A stretch of 64,000 nucleotides of DNA from positions 22,233-86,232 of the forward strand of contig JAPOIY010000008.1 of NCBI GenBank assembly GCA_029978705.1, read 5' to 3'. Shown piece after piece: positions 1 to 8,631 of this stretch; the stretch's first letter is position 1, and every line of letters starts with the position of its first letter. Made by a program: the position numbers and the translations under genes. Source of the DNA: Actinomycetota bacterium (lineage in GTDB: Bacteria; Actinomycetota; Actinomycetes; S36-B12; GCA-2699445). The notes beneath the pieces were generated by a model, which saw only the letters and a list, made by a program, of their open reading frames with translations, did not search any database and was not told the DNA's origin.

Positions 1-1343
1 TTGTCGATCTGGTTCATGGGTGATTCCGGGACCGGCGTGTTGCTGCAGGGGACGACGGCGCCACTGCCATCCGTGCCGGACGTGACGTCGGGGTAGACGG
101 CGTGGATCAGACCCCGGGGTTTCCGCAGGTTGACCGGTCGGGCGGGGGTGTACGACGTTGCGATCTCACCCCCCACCACCTTGGTGGTGCGGCACGTGCC
201 GGCCCCGGAACCGAAACAGGGAGCCATCTGCCGGTACCGGTGGGGGACCGCTGTGAGGTTGTCCTGGACCACCTCGTACAGCGGCCGCGCATTGGGCACT
301 GTGTCCCAGTAGAACGGGACCTCGTTGTAGCAGTTGGGGTCGGCCAGGTCCTCGAGCGCGCAGGCGATACCGATGTCGGTGAGGCCGGCGTCATTGCCGC
401 CGATACTCAGCAGGACGCTGTCCACGGGGGCGCCCCGGGTGATGGCCCGCACCTGGTCGATCTGGGGCTGCTCGTAGCCCGGCAGTTGCTCGCCGTTGAC
501 GAGCAACCGACGTTTCGGATAGCGGATCCCGCCGGTAGGGATCTCCGCGGTGGTGGGCGGGGAGGTCGAGGTGATGGTGCGGATGTAGCCCTTGTCGACC
601 TCGCCGCCCGCGCACGCCACGTCCACCAGGGTCACGTTGGAGCGGGGGTCGGCGGACTCCACGGCCTGGGCGGCCCGGACGAAACCGCTCCATCGGCTGC
701 GGTTGCACGAGGGGTAGTCCCAGTCGATCTGCCTCCCGCCCGCGGCGCTGGGTTCGGTGAAGGGGGGGAACCCCTCGCCGGAGCCGTACGAGTCACCCAG
801 GATGGCCATCAGCACGTTCTTGACGGTGATGTGGCTGGCGGCGGTCCGGCTGGCGCCGGTGCCGTCGGAGACGGTCAGCATGACGCGGTGGCGCCCCTCC
901 GGCAGCCGCACCGTCAAGGTGCGTCGGCACGGGCCGGCGGCCCGGGTGGGCGCGCCACCGTCCGCGATCGCCCAGCGGCAGTGCAGCGAGCCGCTGCCGG
1001 TGCTGGCCGAGGCGTCGAGCCGGACCGCGAACCGGCGGCTGCGCGGGAAGACGCCGTAGACGGCCGAGCCGGCGTTGCGGTACCGACGGAGTCCGCGCAT
1101 GGGACGGTCGGGGATGCCGTCGGGGCCGGGCACGTACGAGCCGCCCTTCGCCCAGTCCGGATCGGAGCGGTCCTCGGTCGGGACGAAGGTGAGCCGGTCG
1201 ACCATCAGCGTCGGCATGGACCAGTCCCAGCGCACCTGGATGGCCGCGGCAGGGGCCGCGGGCGCAGCCGAGGCGCTGCCAGCGCCCAGCGGGGCTGCTG
1301 CAAGGGCCGCGGCCAGGATCAGAACCGTTCGTTGGGTCGCCAT
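1..1343 (-). CDS. Secreted SGNH/GDSL-family esterase with N-terminal PKD/Ig-like domain (C-terminus cut by window edge)
   Basis: About 447 residues are visible from the ATG at 1343; the frame is open to base 1, so the 3' end lies outside the window. The N-terminus is a Sec signal peptide ending near SASA. Residues about 75-160 resemble a PKD or Ig-like beta-sandwich. The SGNH signatures follow: block I GDSYGSGEG with nucleophile Ser185 and a GGND block with Asn317. The block V Asp/His pair would be beyond the edge. Members of this family hydrolyse ester bonds of lipids or acylated polysaccharides outside the cell; the substrate here is unknown. The MMPL exporter gene starts upstream and runs the same way, 53 bp away, so the two could be co-transcribed, with this enzyme acting on an exported lipid (inference). 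Confidence 0.8.
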   Translation of the reverse strand, partial: MATQRTVLILAAALAAAPLGAGSASAAPAAPAAAIQVRWDWSMPTLMVDRLTFVPTEDRSDPDWAKGGSYVPGPDGIPDRPMRGLRRYRNAGSAVYGVFPRSRRFAVRLDASASTGSGSLHCRWAIADGGAPTRAAGPCRRTLTVRLPEGRHRVMLTVSDGTGASRTAASHITVKNVLMAILGDSYGSGEGFPPFTEPSAAGGRQIDWDYPSCNRSRWSGFVRAAQAVESADPRSNVTLVDVACAGGEVDKGYIRTITSTSPPTTAEIPTGGIRYPKRRLLVNGEQLPGYEQPQIDQVRAITRGAPVDSVLLSIGGNDAGLTDIGIACALEDLADPNCYNEVPFYWDTVPNARPLYEVVQDNLTAVPHRYRQMAPCFGSGAGTCRTTKVVGGEIATSYTPARPVNLRKPRGLIHAVYPDVTSGTDGSGAVVPCSNTPVPESPMNQID

Positions 1344-1396
1344 GTGAACCTCCGGGTCCACGGTAGGACCCGAATCCACCCGATGGGGGCCGAGTG

Positions 1397-4300
1397 TCAT
1401 TCTCGCGGGGCGCCGCCGGGGAGGATGTCCGAGCCGCTGACCACCGTGGCGCTGTCCTCGGCAGCCGGCTGCTCACCCGCGGCCGCGGCGGCGTCCTCCG
1501 CCTCCCATTTGGCCTCCAGTTGCCGCCCTTCCAGGTCGAGGTTGGGCAGGATGCGGTCGAGCCAGTGCGGCAGTGCCCACGTCCAGCGGCCGAAGATGGT
1601 CAGGGCGGCTGGGGTCCAGGTCAGCACCAGCGTGGCCGCGAGGGCGACGGCGACGGTGAGTCCCACCCCGAACTGCTTGATCACCGAGTCGTCGTTGAGG
1701 ACGAAACTGCCGAAGACGCTCATCATGATCAGGGCAGCGGTCACGACGACCCGGCCCGCGTTCATGACACCGTCCTTGACCGCCTGGCGGGGGTCGATGC
1801 CCGCGACGGCCTCGTTCTGGATCGTGCTGATCACGAAGACCTGGTAGTCCATCGACAGGCCGAACAGCGCGGCGAACATCATGAGGGGCACGTAGCTGAC
1901 CACCGGCACGGAGCCCGACGACGTCTCCAGGCCGATCCAGTCAAGGCCCCAGCCCCACTGGAAGACGACGGTGACCACGCCGAAGGAGGCTGCGGCCGCG
2001 ACGGTGTTGGCGATGGCTGCCTGAAGCGGGACCAGCAGGGACCGGAAGGCGATCAACAGCAGCAGGGAACTGAGCAGGACCACCGTCGCGATGACCAGTG
2101 CCAGCTTCTCGGTGATCAGGGTGGCCAGGTCGACGTTGGAGGCCGTACTGCCGCCGACGTAGACATCCTCCCCCGGCACTGTGGCGGGGGGGATGGTCTT
2201 GTCCCGCAGTTGCTGCACGAGGTCGGCGGTCTTGGGGTTCGCGGGCTGGGTCTTGGCGATCACGCTCAGGATGACGGCCGTGCCGGCCTTGTTGATGTCC
2301 GGCGGCACCACGGTGTCCACCTCGGAGGGTTTGGCCAGCGCATCCTGCATCTGCACGATGCGCGGGTCGGTGCCGCGGGCGTCGCCGCCGGCCTTGGTGA
2401 GTTCCTTCGTCAGTTCATTCTGCAGCTGCTTGGCCTGCTTCTCCTGCTTCTTGGCCTCGTTGGACTGCTGCTGCAGCTCGTTGCCCCACTCCTGCAGTGA
2501 GGCCGACTCCGCCTCCAACGCCGCCTGCTGCTGCTCCAACTCCGTGGCCTGGGCGGAAAGGGCCTCACCTTCCTGCGCCAGAGCCTCACCCTGCTGCGCC
2601 AAGGCCTGAGCTTCCTTGGCGAGCGCCTGCGCCTGCTCGTCCAGTTTCTTCCCCTGCTCCTTCAAGGACTGGAGCTTCTCGGTGTTGCGTTTCAGTTCCT
2701 TGCGGAGGGTGCGCCGCTCCTTCTTGCGCTTGTCCAGCCTCTTCTCCAACTCCGCCCGCACGAGGGGGTTACGGGCGTGGGAGATCCGCCGTTTGAGCAC
2801 ACGCTGGGCGATCCGGTTCCGGGCCAGGTCCCGGGCGATCCGGGCCTCGGTGAGCACGGCCTGCTCGACCTCGGCGCCGAGTTTCTGCGCCTCCTCCTGG
2901 AGCCGGGCGCCCTCTGCCTTGAGCTGCGCCTCCTGCTGCTGCAGGTCCGCCGCCTCGGCCTCGAGACTGGCCTGTTCGGCCTGCAGGGAGTCGCCCTCGG
3001 CCTGTAACTCGTCGGCGGACGCCTCCAGGGCATCCTGCTGCTGCTCGAGTTCCGCCTGCTGCTGGGTGAGGCTCTGCTGTTCGGCGGTCAGCTGGTTCTG
3101 CAGGCTCGTGGCCTCGTTGTACTGGTTCTCGTACTTCTGGGACGGCTTGGCCTTCGGGTCGAGCGACATGGCGACGACGAGCGGGCCGTTGTACCCCGGT
3201 CCGAACCCCTGGGAGACCAGGTCGAAGGCCTGCCGCTGCGACGTGCTCTTGGGGGATACGGCGTCGTCCTGCTGACCGAGCACCATCGACTGGACCGGGA
3301 GGACGAGGGGGATGAGCAACCCCATCGCCAGGACCGCCACGGTGTAGCGGTGGCCGGTGATGAGGGCAGCCCAGCGGCGCGCGATGGGGTGGGTCGTGGT
3401 GCGCCCCAGGAAGGGCACGCGCACCCGGGTCACCCACGAGCCGACGATCGCCAAGAGAGCCGGTAGGAAGGTGATGGCCGAGATGACGGCGAAGGCGACA
3501 GCGCCGGCGCACGCGTACCCGAGGCCGGCGATGAAGGGGATGCCGGCCACCTGCAGGGACAGCAGGGCGAGCACCACGGTGCTGCCGGCGAAGATGATCG
3601 CCCCGCCGGCAGTAGCCGTCGCGGCAACGGCGGCACGGTGCGGCTCGTACCCCTTCTCGGTGATGAACCGGCGGTGGCGGTAGACCATGAAGAGCGCGTA
3701 GTCGATACCGACGCCGAGGCCGATCATGCGCGCCAGCGTGGTGCCGATGGTGGGGATCTCGAGGAAGACGCCGAGGAACCAGATGCTGGCGATCCCCACG
3801 AGCAGACCGATGACCGCCGAGATCAACGGCAGGCCCATCGCGACCAGGCTGGCGAAGGAGATGGCCAGGATGAAGGCGGCCGCGAGCATGCCGAGCCGCT
3901 CACTGGGCCCGGTGTCCACCACGAAGAGGGTGTTGCCGATAGGCCCGCCGACGGCCGACTTGATGCCCTGCTTCTCCGGGTCGGTGACCGCCAGGTTGTA
4001 GTAGTCCTTGGCTTCTTTGACGGTCAGTTTGTTGTTGGGGGTCTTCAGCAGGATCGGCATCATCGCGTAGGTGCCGTCCTTGCTCACCAGGCCGGCCTGG
4101 GGCTGCTTGAACGGGTTGGTGACGCTCGACACCTCGGGCTGCGCCTTGATGGCTTTGTAGGCGTTGGTGATCGCCTGCTGATTGGGGCCCTTGTCGTTCA
4201 GTTTCCCGCTGGTCACGTGGTAGACGGCGGGACTGCTGCCGTTCTGCTGGGGTGGGAACTCCGCCGTGAGCAGGTCGGTGGCCTCCTGGCTGCCGGTACC

Positions 4301-4444
4301 GGGCAGCGCCACGTCGTTGGTGGTCGTCGGGTTGGCGTTCGTGGTGAAGGCCGTCAACCCGATAGCCAGAATCAACCAGACCACGACGACGGACCAGCGG
4401 AAACGGACACAGAAATGGCCGACGTGGCTCAGTGCCCGGCCCAT
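1397..4444 (-). CDS. MMPL/RND-family lipid exporter with long coiled-coil insertion
   Basis: A 1015-residue inner-membrane transporter. Membrane segments fall at about 17-35 (TM1), 185-245 (TM2-3), the segment around MIGLGVGIDYALFMV (TM4), two more to about 335, then TM7 near 365-390. After a large second external loop, five more helices end near residue 965. This 12-helix, two-loop layout is typical of MMPL proteins, which export lipids or other hydrophobic molecules using the proton gradient. Loop 2 contains an Ala/Glu/Gln-rich coiled coil at about residues 445-685, with a basic tip near 545-590, consistent with an antiparallel helical hairpin. ATG 4444 is preceded by GGGAG. The gene lies just upstream of the SGNH esterase on the same strand. 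Confidence 0.9.
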   Translation of the reverse strand: MGRALSHVGHFCVRFRWSVVVVWLILAIGLTAFTTNANPTTTNDVALPGTGSQEATDLLTAEFPPQQNGSSPAVYHVTSGKLNDKGPNQQAITNAYKAIKAQPEVSSVTNPFKQPQAGLVSKDGTYAMMPILLKTPNNKLTVKEAKDYYNLAVTDPEKQGIKSAVGGPIGNTLFVVDTGPSERLGMLAAAFILAISFASLVAMGLPLISAVIGLLVGIASIWFLGVFLEIPTIGTTLARMIGLGVGIDYALFMVYRHRRFITEKGYEPHRAAVAATATAGGAIIFAGSTVVLALLSLQVAGIPFIAGLGYACAGAVAFAVISAITFLPALLAIVGSWVTRVRVPFLGRTTTHPIARRWAALITGHRYTVAVLAMGLLIPLVLPVQSMVLGQQDDAVSPKSTSQRQAFDLVSQGFGPGYNGPLVVAMSLDPKAKPSQKYENQYNEATSLQNQLTAEQQSLTQQQAELEQQQDALEASADELQAEGDSLQAEQASLEAEAADLQQQEAQLKAEGARLQEEAQKLGAEVEQAVLTEARIARDLARNRIAQRVLKRRISHARNPLVRAELEKRLDKRKKERRTLRKELKRNTEKLQSLKEQGKKLDEQAQALAKEAQALAQQGEALAQEGEALSAQATELEQQQAALEAESASLQEWGNELQQQSNEAKKQEKQAKQLQNELTKELTKAGGDARGTDPRIVQMQDALAKPSEVDTVVPPDINKAGTAVILSVIAKTQPANPKTADLVQQLRDKTIPPATVPGEDVYVGGSTASNVDLATLITEKLALVIATVVLLSSLLLLIAFRSLLVPLQAAIANTVAAAASFGVVTVVFQWGWGLDWIGLETSSGSVPVVSYVPLMMFAALFGLSMDYQVFVISTIQNEAVAGIDPRQAVKDGVMNAGRVVVTAALIMMSVFGSFVLNDDSVIKQFGVGLTVAVALAATLVLTWTPAALTIFGRWTWALPHWLDRILPNLDLEGRQLEAKWEAEDAAAAAGEQPAAEDSATVVSGSDILPGGAPRE

Positions 4445-4608
4445 GACGCTCCCGCTGTTCGTCCCCGCGGGAAGCCTAGGGCTTGAGCGCCGGTTCCGGG
4501 CCGGAATTGCCTACCGGCGCGTCACTCCCGCACCTGGACCGGATCCGTCCCCCGGTTCCGCCGCGCCGACACGGGCGCGGGGAACCCGTGAGGGGTGGCG
4601 GCGGACAG

Positions 4609-4614
4609 TAGTCT
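4609..4614 (+). promoter_or_regulatory. -10 element (TAGTCT) for a leaderless transcript
   Basis: TAGTCT matches the actinobacterial TANNNT -10 consensus and ends exactly 6 nt before the GTG at 4621. That is the spacing expected if transcription starts on the start codon. There is no Shine-Dalgarno sequence, which supports a leaderless mRNA. Confidence 0.5.
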
Positions 4615-4620
4615 CCGGCT

Positions 4621-5937
4621 GTGGCGGTATCGCAAGGCGACCACCGGGGAGGCCCCCTCTCCTGGTTGACCAACCGGACGTTGGATTCCGTGGATGTCGA
4701 CGGCCTTCTCGCCGGGGTCGACCTCGACGCCCTGATCCAACGGGTCGACGTGGACGAGCTCGTCGACCGCGTCGACATCCAGGCCGTGGTGGACCGCATC
4801 GACCCGCAAGTCCTCGTGGACCGCATCGACGCCCAAGGGCTCGTGGACCGCATCGATGCCCAGGGACTGGTCGAGCGAGTGGATCCCGACCCGTTGCTCG
4901 ACCGGGTCGATCCCAACCGGCTGTTGGACCGGGTGGAACCCGACCGGCTGTTGGACCGGGTGGACCCCAATCTGCTGTTGGACCGGGTGGACCCCGACCG
5001 GCTGTTGGACCGCGTCGATCCCAACCGGCTGTTGGACCGGGTGGACCCCAACCGGCTGTTGGACCGGGTGGACCCCGACCGGCTGTTGGACCGCGTCGAT
5101 CCCAACCGGCTGTTGGACCGGGTGGACCCCGACCGGCTGTTGGACCGGGTGGACGCCGACCGCTTCATGGACCAGGTGGATGTCGATCGGATCATGGCGC
5201 GGGTCGACGTGAACGCCCTGGTGGAACGGGCCGGCGTCGCCGACATCGTGGCCGACTCCACCGGTGCCGTCGCCGGCTCCGTTCTGGACACGGTGCGTCG
5301 CCAGGTCGTCGCCCTCGACACCATCGTCGAGCGCACCACGTACCGCCTCACGGGCCGCAACCCGGCGCGCCGCCCGACCGCACCGCCCCTGCTGGCGACC
5401 ACCGCCGGCCAGGTCGCGGACGGCCGCAGTCAGGTCACCGGGACGTACGCCGGACCTCTGTCCCGGCTGCTGGCCTTCATCATCGACGTGCTCGTGGCCT
5501 TCTGGAGTTTCACCCTGGTCGCCGCCGGCACGACGTGGGTGCTGCAGAACGTGGGCCTCGCGGTTCCGGAGGACCAGCAGTGGACCATCCTCGGGTTCGC
5601 CCTGTTCCTCAGCTGGTGTTTCCTGTACTGGGTCGTCGCCCTCGTCCTCACCGGCCGCACCATCGGCAAGGGTGTGCTCGGGCTGAAGGTTCTCAGCGCC
5701 GACGGCAGCCCCTTGGTCGGCTGGCGCGCCGTCGTCCGCACGCTGGTCGAGCCCGTGTCCGTCGCCTCCGCGGTGGGTGTGCTGGCAGCCCTGTTCACCC
5801 AGCGGCGGACCACGCTGCACGACTGGGTGGGACGCACATGCGAGGTCTACGACTGGGGCGACCGCCCTGCGGAACTGCCCGCCCCCCTGACGGCCTGGAT
5901 CAACAACCATGCCGCGCCCGGCGACGAGGTGGTCTGA
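4621..5937 (+). CDS. RDD-family membrane protein with about 21 nine-residue repeats
   Basis: 438 residues from a GTG start with no ribosome binding site but a well-placed -10 element. Residues 20-208 are tandem nonapeptides of consensus LLDRVDPNR, degenerate at both ends and nearly identical in the middle. The C-terminal part (about 277-420) is an RDD domain with membrane segments, the GRTIGKGVLGLKV motif and a closing LHDWVGRT motif. RDD proteins are integral membrane proteins, some linked to ion or pH homeostasis; the role of the repeat array is unknown. The gene is divergent from the MMPL gene across a 176-bp gap. The long reverse-strand frame under this gene is produced by the repeat. Confidence 0.8.
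   Translation: MAVSQGDHRGGPLSWLTNRTLDSVDVDGLLAGVDLDALIQRVDVDELVDRVDIQAVVDRIDPQVLVDRIDAQGLVDRIDAQGLVERVDPDPLLDRVDPNRLLDRVEPDRLLDRVDPNLLLDRVDPDRLLDRVDPNRLLDRVDPNRLLDRVDPDRLLDRVDPNRLLDRVDPDRLLDRVDADRFMDQVDVDRIMARVDVNALVERAGVADIVADSTGAVAGSVLDTVRRQVVALDTIVERTTYRLTGRNPARRPTAPPLLATTAGQVADGRSQVTGTYAGPLSRLLAFIIDVLVAFWSFTLVAAGTTWVLQNVGLAVPEDQQWTILGFALFLSWCFLYWVVALVLTGRTIGKGVLGLKVLSADGSPLVGWRAVVRTLVEPVSVASAVGVLAALFTQRRTTLHDWVGRTCEVYDWGDRPAELPAPLTAWINNHAAPGDEVV
4678..5244 (+). repeat. 27-bp in-frame tandem repeats (about 21 copies)
   Basis: 27-bp units encode the nine-residue repeat of the RDD protein. Units between about 4906 and 5160 are almost identical in DNA, alternating mainly at the Asn/Asp codon, while the flanking units have diverged. 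This is the pattern expected from recent slippage or unequal crossing-over in the array centre. Confidence 0.9.
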
Positions 5938-5994
5938 GCCGCCGGGCTGTTGTCCGGCTCCCGCAGCTGATCTAGCGTGGAAGAGGAGCCGTAG

Positions 5995-6624
5995 TTGGGG
6001 GAAATGATGACGGACATCGCAGCACGGCCGGCCCACCCGGCAGCCGAGAACACCTGGCGCGCAGGCGCCCTGGAGGCGATCTTCGCCTTCTTCCTGGGGC
6101 TCATCCTGGCCTTCGTGGTCGGGGTGGGGGTCACGACCTTCGACCCGAACCCGGCCAATGCCACGCGGGAGGAACTGGCCGTCCTCTACTCCCAACAGGA
6201 AGCGTCAGGCAAACAGACGCCCGAGAACGACACCGTACGGGACCAACAGATCGCCACCCTGGAGCGGCAGGCGTACACGCAGGAGCAGGACTGGGCGGCT
6301 GGGGCCAGCATCATCGTGATCGCGGTGGCCACGCTGCTGCTCATCGGGGCCGTCGCCACCGCCCGCTTCCGGTCCGTGTGGGTGTTCAGTACCGGGTTGC
6401 TCCTGGGTGGCCTGTTCTCGATGCTCTACGGCGTCATCCTGTCGTTGATGGCCGGTGAGTCCACCGCCCGGTTCTTCGTCCTCCTGACGGCGCTCGCGGT
6501 CGCAGCGGGACTGGGGTACGTCCGGTTCGTGCGCGGGCGGGCGGCACGCGAGGAGCACACCCGGGAATGGCGGTCATTGGATGCCCGGGTGACCGATCTG
6601 GAGCGGCGCCTGGGCACGTCCTAG
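5995..6624 (+). CDS. Four-helix membrane protein of unknown function
   Basis: 209 residues if the TTG at 5995 is used; it has a purine-rich GAAGAGGAG about 7 nt upstream. ATG 6004 or 6007 are alternatives. Four membrane segments lie at about 20-43, 98-120, 125-150 and 155-178. The loop between the first two is hydrophilic and Gln/Glu rich, and the C-terminus is a short charged, probably helical tail. A possible -10 element TAGCGT lies near 5973. I do not recognise a family. It stands alone between the RDD gene and the VKOR gene. Confidence 0.6.
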   Translation: MGEMMTDIAARPAHPAAENTWRAGALEAIFAFFLGLILAFVVGVGVTTFDPNPANATREELAVLYSQQEASGKQTPENDTVRDQQIATLERQAYTQEQDWAAGASIIVIAVATLLLIGAVATARFRSVWVFSTGLLLGGLFSMLYGVILSLMAGESTARFFVLLTALAVAAGLGYVRFVRGRAAREEHTREWRSLDARVTDLERRLGTS

Positions 6625-6691
6625 GTGAGGTTGCCCACACCCGGGACCTTTGGCGCTGGTGGATCGAGCCAAATGTGCCGATGGTTGAGTC

Positions 6692-7306
6692 ATGGCAGTT
6701 TTGGAGCAGACCGTCACCGTCGTCCCGCATGAGGGTCCCCCCCGTCCCCTGCGGGGATGGGCGTGGGCGCTCGCCGTCGCGTCCGCCATCGGCATCGTCT
6801 CGGGAACCATCACGATCATCGACAAGATCGCGCTGCTCAAGGAGCCGGCCGCCGGCTCCTTCTGCGACGTCAGCGCCCAGGTGGGGTGCACCCCGGTCCT
6901 GCTGGCCCCGCAGAGCAGCGTGCTCGGACCGCCGAACGCCCTTCTCGGGATCGTCATGTTCGCCGTCCTCGGCACTTCCGGCCTGGTAGCCGCCACCGGC
7001 GGGCGCATGTCCCCGGGATACCGGCAGGCCATGGTCGGCCTGTCCGTGTTCTTCGCGCTGTTCCTGTCGTGGTACATGTACCAGGTCGCGTTCGTGATCG
7101 GGTCCCTGTGCCCCTTCTGCACGGTGTGCGCCGGGGCCGTGCTGGTCACGGTGCTGGCCACCACGCGACTCGCGGCCGACCCCGCCGGCTCCCGGTTCCA
7201 GCGACTGTTGGCCTCTGCCGGGCGGGGGAGTACCGATGTCGTCGTGGTGGTCGGCTGGGGTGTGCTCATCGCTGCCATGCTCTTCGCCGGCATCTGGATT
7301 CTGTGA
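6692..7306 (+). CDS. Vitamin K epoxide reductase (VKOR) family disulfide-forming protein
   Basis: 204 residues, integral membrane. It has the VKOR cysteine pattern: a loop pair Cys58/Cys66 after the first helix and the redox motif CPFC at Cys140-Cys143 in a later helix, with Cys146 three residues on. Bacterial VKOR homologues reoxidise a DsbA-like thioredoxin-fold partner outside the membrane and pass electrons to menaquinone, replacing DsbB. No fused thioredoxin domain is present, so the partner must act in trans; the thioredoxin 2.4 kb downstream lacks an export signal and is not an obvious candidate. The many exported Cys-containing proteins in this window are possible clients (inference). 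Confidence 0.88.
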   Translation: MAVLEQTVTVVPHEGPPRPLRGWAWALAVASAIGIVSGTITIIDKIALLKEPAAGSFCDVSAQVGCTPVLLAPQSSVLGPPNALLGIVMFAVLGTSGLVAATGGRMSPGYRQAMVGLSVFFALFLSWYMYQVAFVIGSLCPFCTVCAGAVLVTVLATTRLAADPAGSRFQRLLASAGRGSTDVVVVVGWGVLIAAMLFAGIWIL

Positions 7307-7320
7307 CGGGACACCCCGGC

Positions 7321-7326
7321 TAGGGT
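7321..7326 (+). promoter_or_regulatory. -10 element (TAGGGT) for a leaderless transcript
   Basis: TAGGGT fits TANNNT and ends 6 nt before ATG 7333, with only CGGGGG between, so the transcript probably starts at the start codon. Confidence 0.5.
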
Positions 7327-7332
7327 CGGGGG

Positions 7333-8631
7333 ATGGGGCCGTGGTTCCTGCTCTTTCTCGTCGTCCTGCTGATCGCGGCACAAGCCGTGTTCGTGGCGGC
7401 GGAGTTCAGCCTGGTCACCGTCGACCGGGCGGCTGTCGAGAAGGACGCCGCCGCCGGTGACCGGAGGGCGGCGGGCGTCCTGGCGGGGCTCCGGTCCCTG
7501 TCCACCCAGTTGTCCGGCGCGCAGGTCGGTATCACGGTAACGAGCCTGATCGTGGGTTTCCTCGCGGAACCCGCCATCGCCGAACTGCTCGCGGTTCCTC
7601 TCGAGGCGACCAGCCTCCCCGAAGGCACCGCCCTGGCGGTGGCCCTCGCCTCCTCCCTGGTGATCGCCACCGCCGCCCAGATGATCCTCGGTGAATTGAT
7701 CCCGAAGAACGCTGCCATCGCCGAGCCCCGCCGCGTCGCGGAACTGGTCACGCCGGCGCAGCGGGTCTTCACCACCGTCGTCTCCCCCCTCATCCGGCTG
7801 ACCAACGGCAACGCCAACTGGATCCTGCGGCGGCTGGGAGTCGAACCGGTTGAGGAGTTGGCCAGCGCCCGCAGCCCGGAGGAACTGATCTCCCTCGTCC
7901 AGTACTCGGGGCGCAGCGGCACGCTTCCCGAGTCCACCGCGGACCTCATCGGCCGGTCGCTGCGGTTTGGGGACCGGCAGGCGGGCGATGTCATGACGCC
8001 GCGCACGCGGGTCGAGATGCTCGCCGGGAGCGCGACGGTCGCGGAGGTGCTGGAGCACAGCCGCCGCACCGGTTTGTCCCGCTTCCCGGTGATGGGACGC
8101 GACGGTCCCGACGACGTGGTGGGAGTGGTGACGCTGCGCGACGCCCTGCAGGTTCCCGAACAGGACCGAACCCGCGTCCGCTGCCAGGACGTGATGGCGC
8201 CGGTGTCCCGCGTCCCCGAGGTGGTCCCGCTCGACGACGTCCTGCCCCAGGTCCGCGGCGGCCATCATCTCGTCCTGGTCGTCGACGAGTACGGCGGCAC
8301 CGCGGGGATCCTCACTCTGGAGGACTTGGTCGAGGAACTGGTCGGGGAGGTCGCCGACGAGCACGATGCGCCGTCCCTGCGCAGCCGCCGGCTGCGGGAC
8401 GGCTCCTGGCAGTTGTCCGGGCTGCTGCGTCCGGAGGAGGTGCGCGACCTCGGTATCCCCGTTCCGGACCACCCGGACTACGAGACGATCGCTGGGCTCG
8501 TCGTGCGGCGGCTCGGCCGCCTCGCCGACGTCGGCGACAGCGTGGACGTGGCCGGGTGGCGGCTGACGGTCGTCGGTGTCGACGGCCACCGCATCGACAC
8601 GATCAGCGCGTCCCCCGGAGGTGCCGGGTGA
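7333..8631 (+). CDS. CNNM/CorC-HlyC family CBS-domain membrane transporter (hemolysin family)
   Basis: 432 residues. An N-terminal transmembrane DUF21/CNNM domain (about 1-185, with the typical AEFSLV and LGELIPKN segments) is followed by a CBS pair beginning at DVMTPRTRV and DVMAPVSRV, and a C-terminal CorC_HlyC domain (about 345-425). The family is implicated in Mg2+ or Co2+ homeostasis; the hemolysin name is historical. Its stop codon overlaps the start of the next gene, a second member of the family, so the two are probably translated together and may form a heteromer. Confidence 0.88.
   Translation: MGPWFLLFLVVLLIAAQAVFVAAEFSLVTVDRAAVEKDAAAGDRRAAGVLAGLRSLSTQLSGAQVGITVTSLIVGFLAEPAIAELLAVPLEATSLPEGTALAVALASSLVIATAAQMILGELIPKNAAIAEPRRVAELVTPAQRVFTTVVSPLIRLTNGNANWILRRLGVEPVEELASARSPEELISLVQYSGRSGTLPESTADLIGRSLRFGDRQAGDVMTPRTRVEMLAGSATVAEVLEHSRRTGLSRFPVMGRDGPDDVVGVVTLRDALQVPEQDRTRVRCQDVMAPVSRVPEVVPLDDVLPQVRGGHHLVLVVDEYGGTAGILTLEDLVEELVGEVADEHDAPSLRSRRLRDGSWQLSGLLRPEEVRDLGIPVPDHPDYETIAGLVVRRLGRLADVGDSVDVAGWRLTVVGVDGHRIDTISASPGGAG

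Noticed and set aside
1394..2500. 368-residue forward frame opposite the MMPL gene
   Set aside because: Low-complexity Gly/Asp/His-rich antisense translation produced by high GC at codon position three; the reverse frame has clear transporter motifs.
4678..5244. 27-bp repeats as a CRISPR array
   Set aside because: There are no spacers; the repeats are directly tandem and in frame with a protein.
4522..6195. 557-residue reverse-strand frame opposite the RDD gene
   Set aside because: Its repetitive VGVHPVQQP-type sequence is the antisense of the 27-bp repeat, and it has no domain or start signal.
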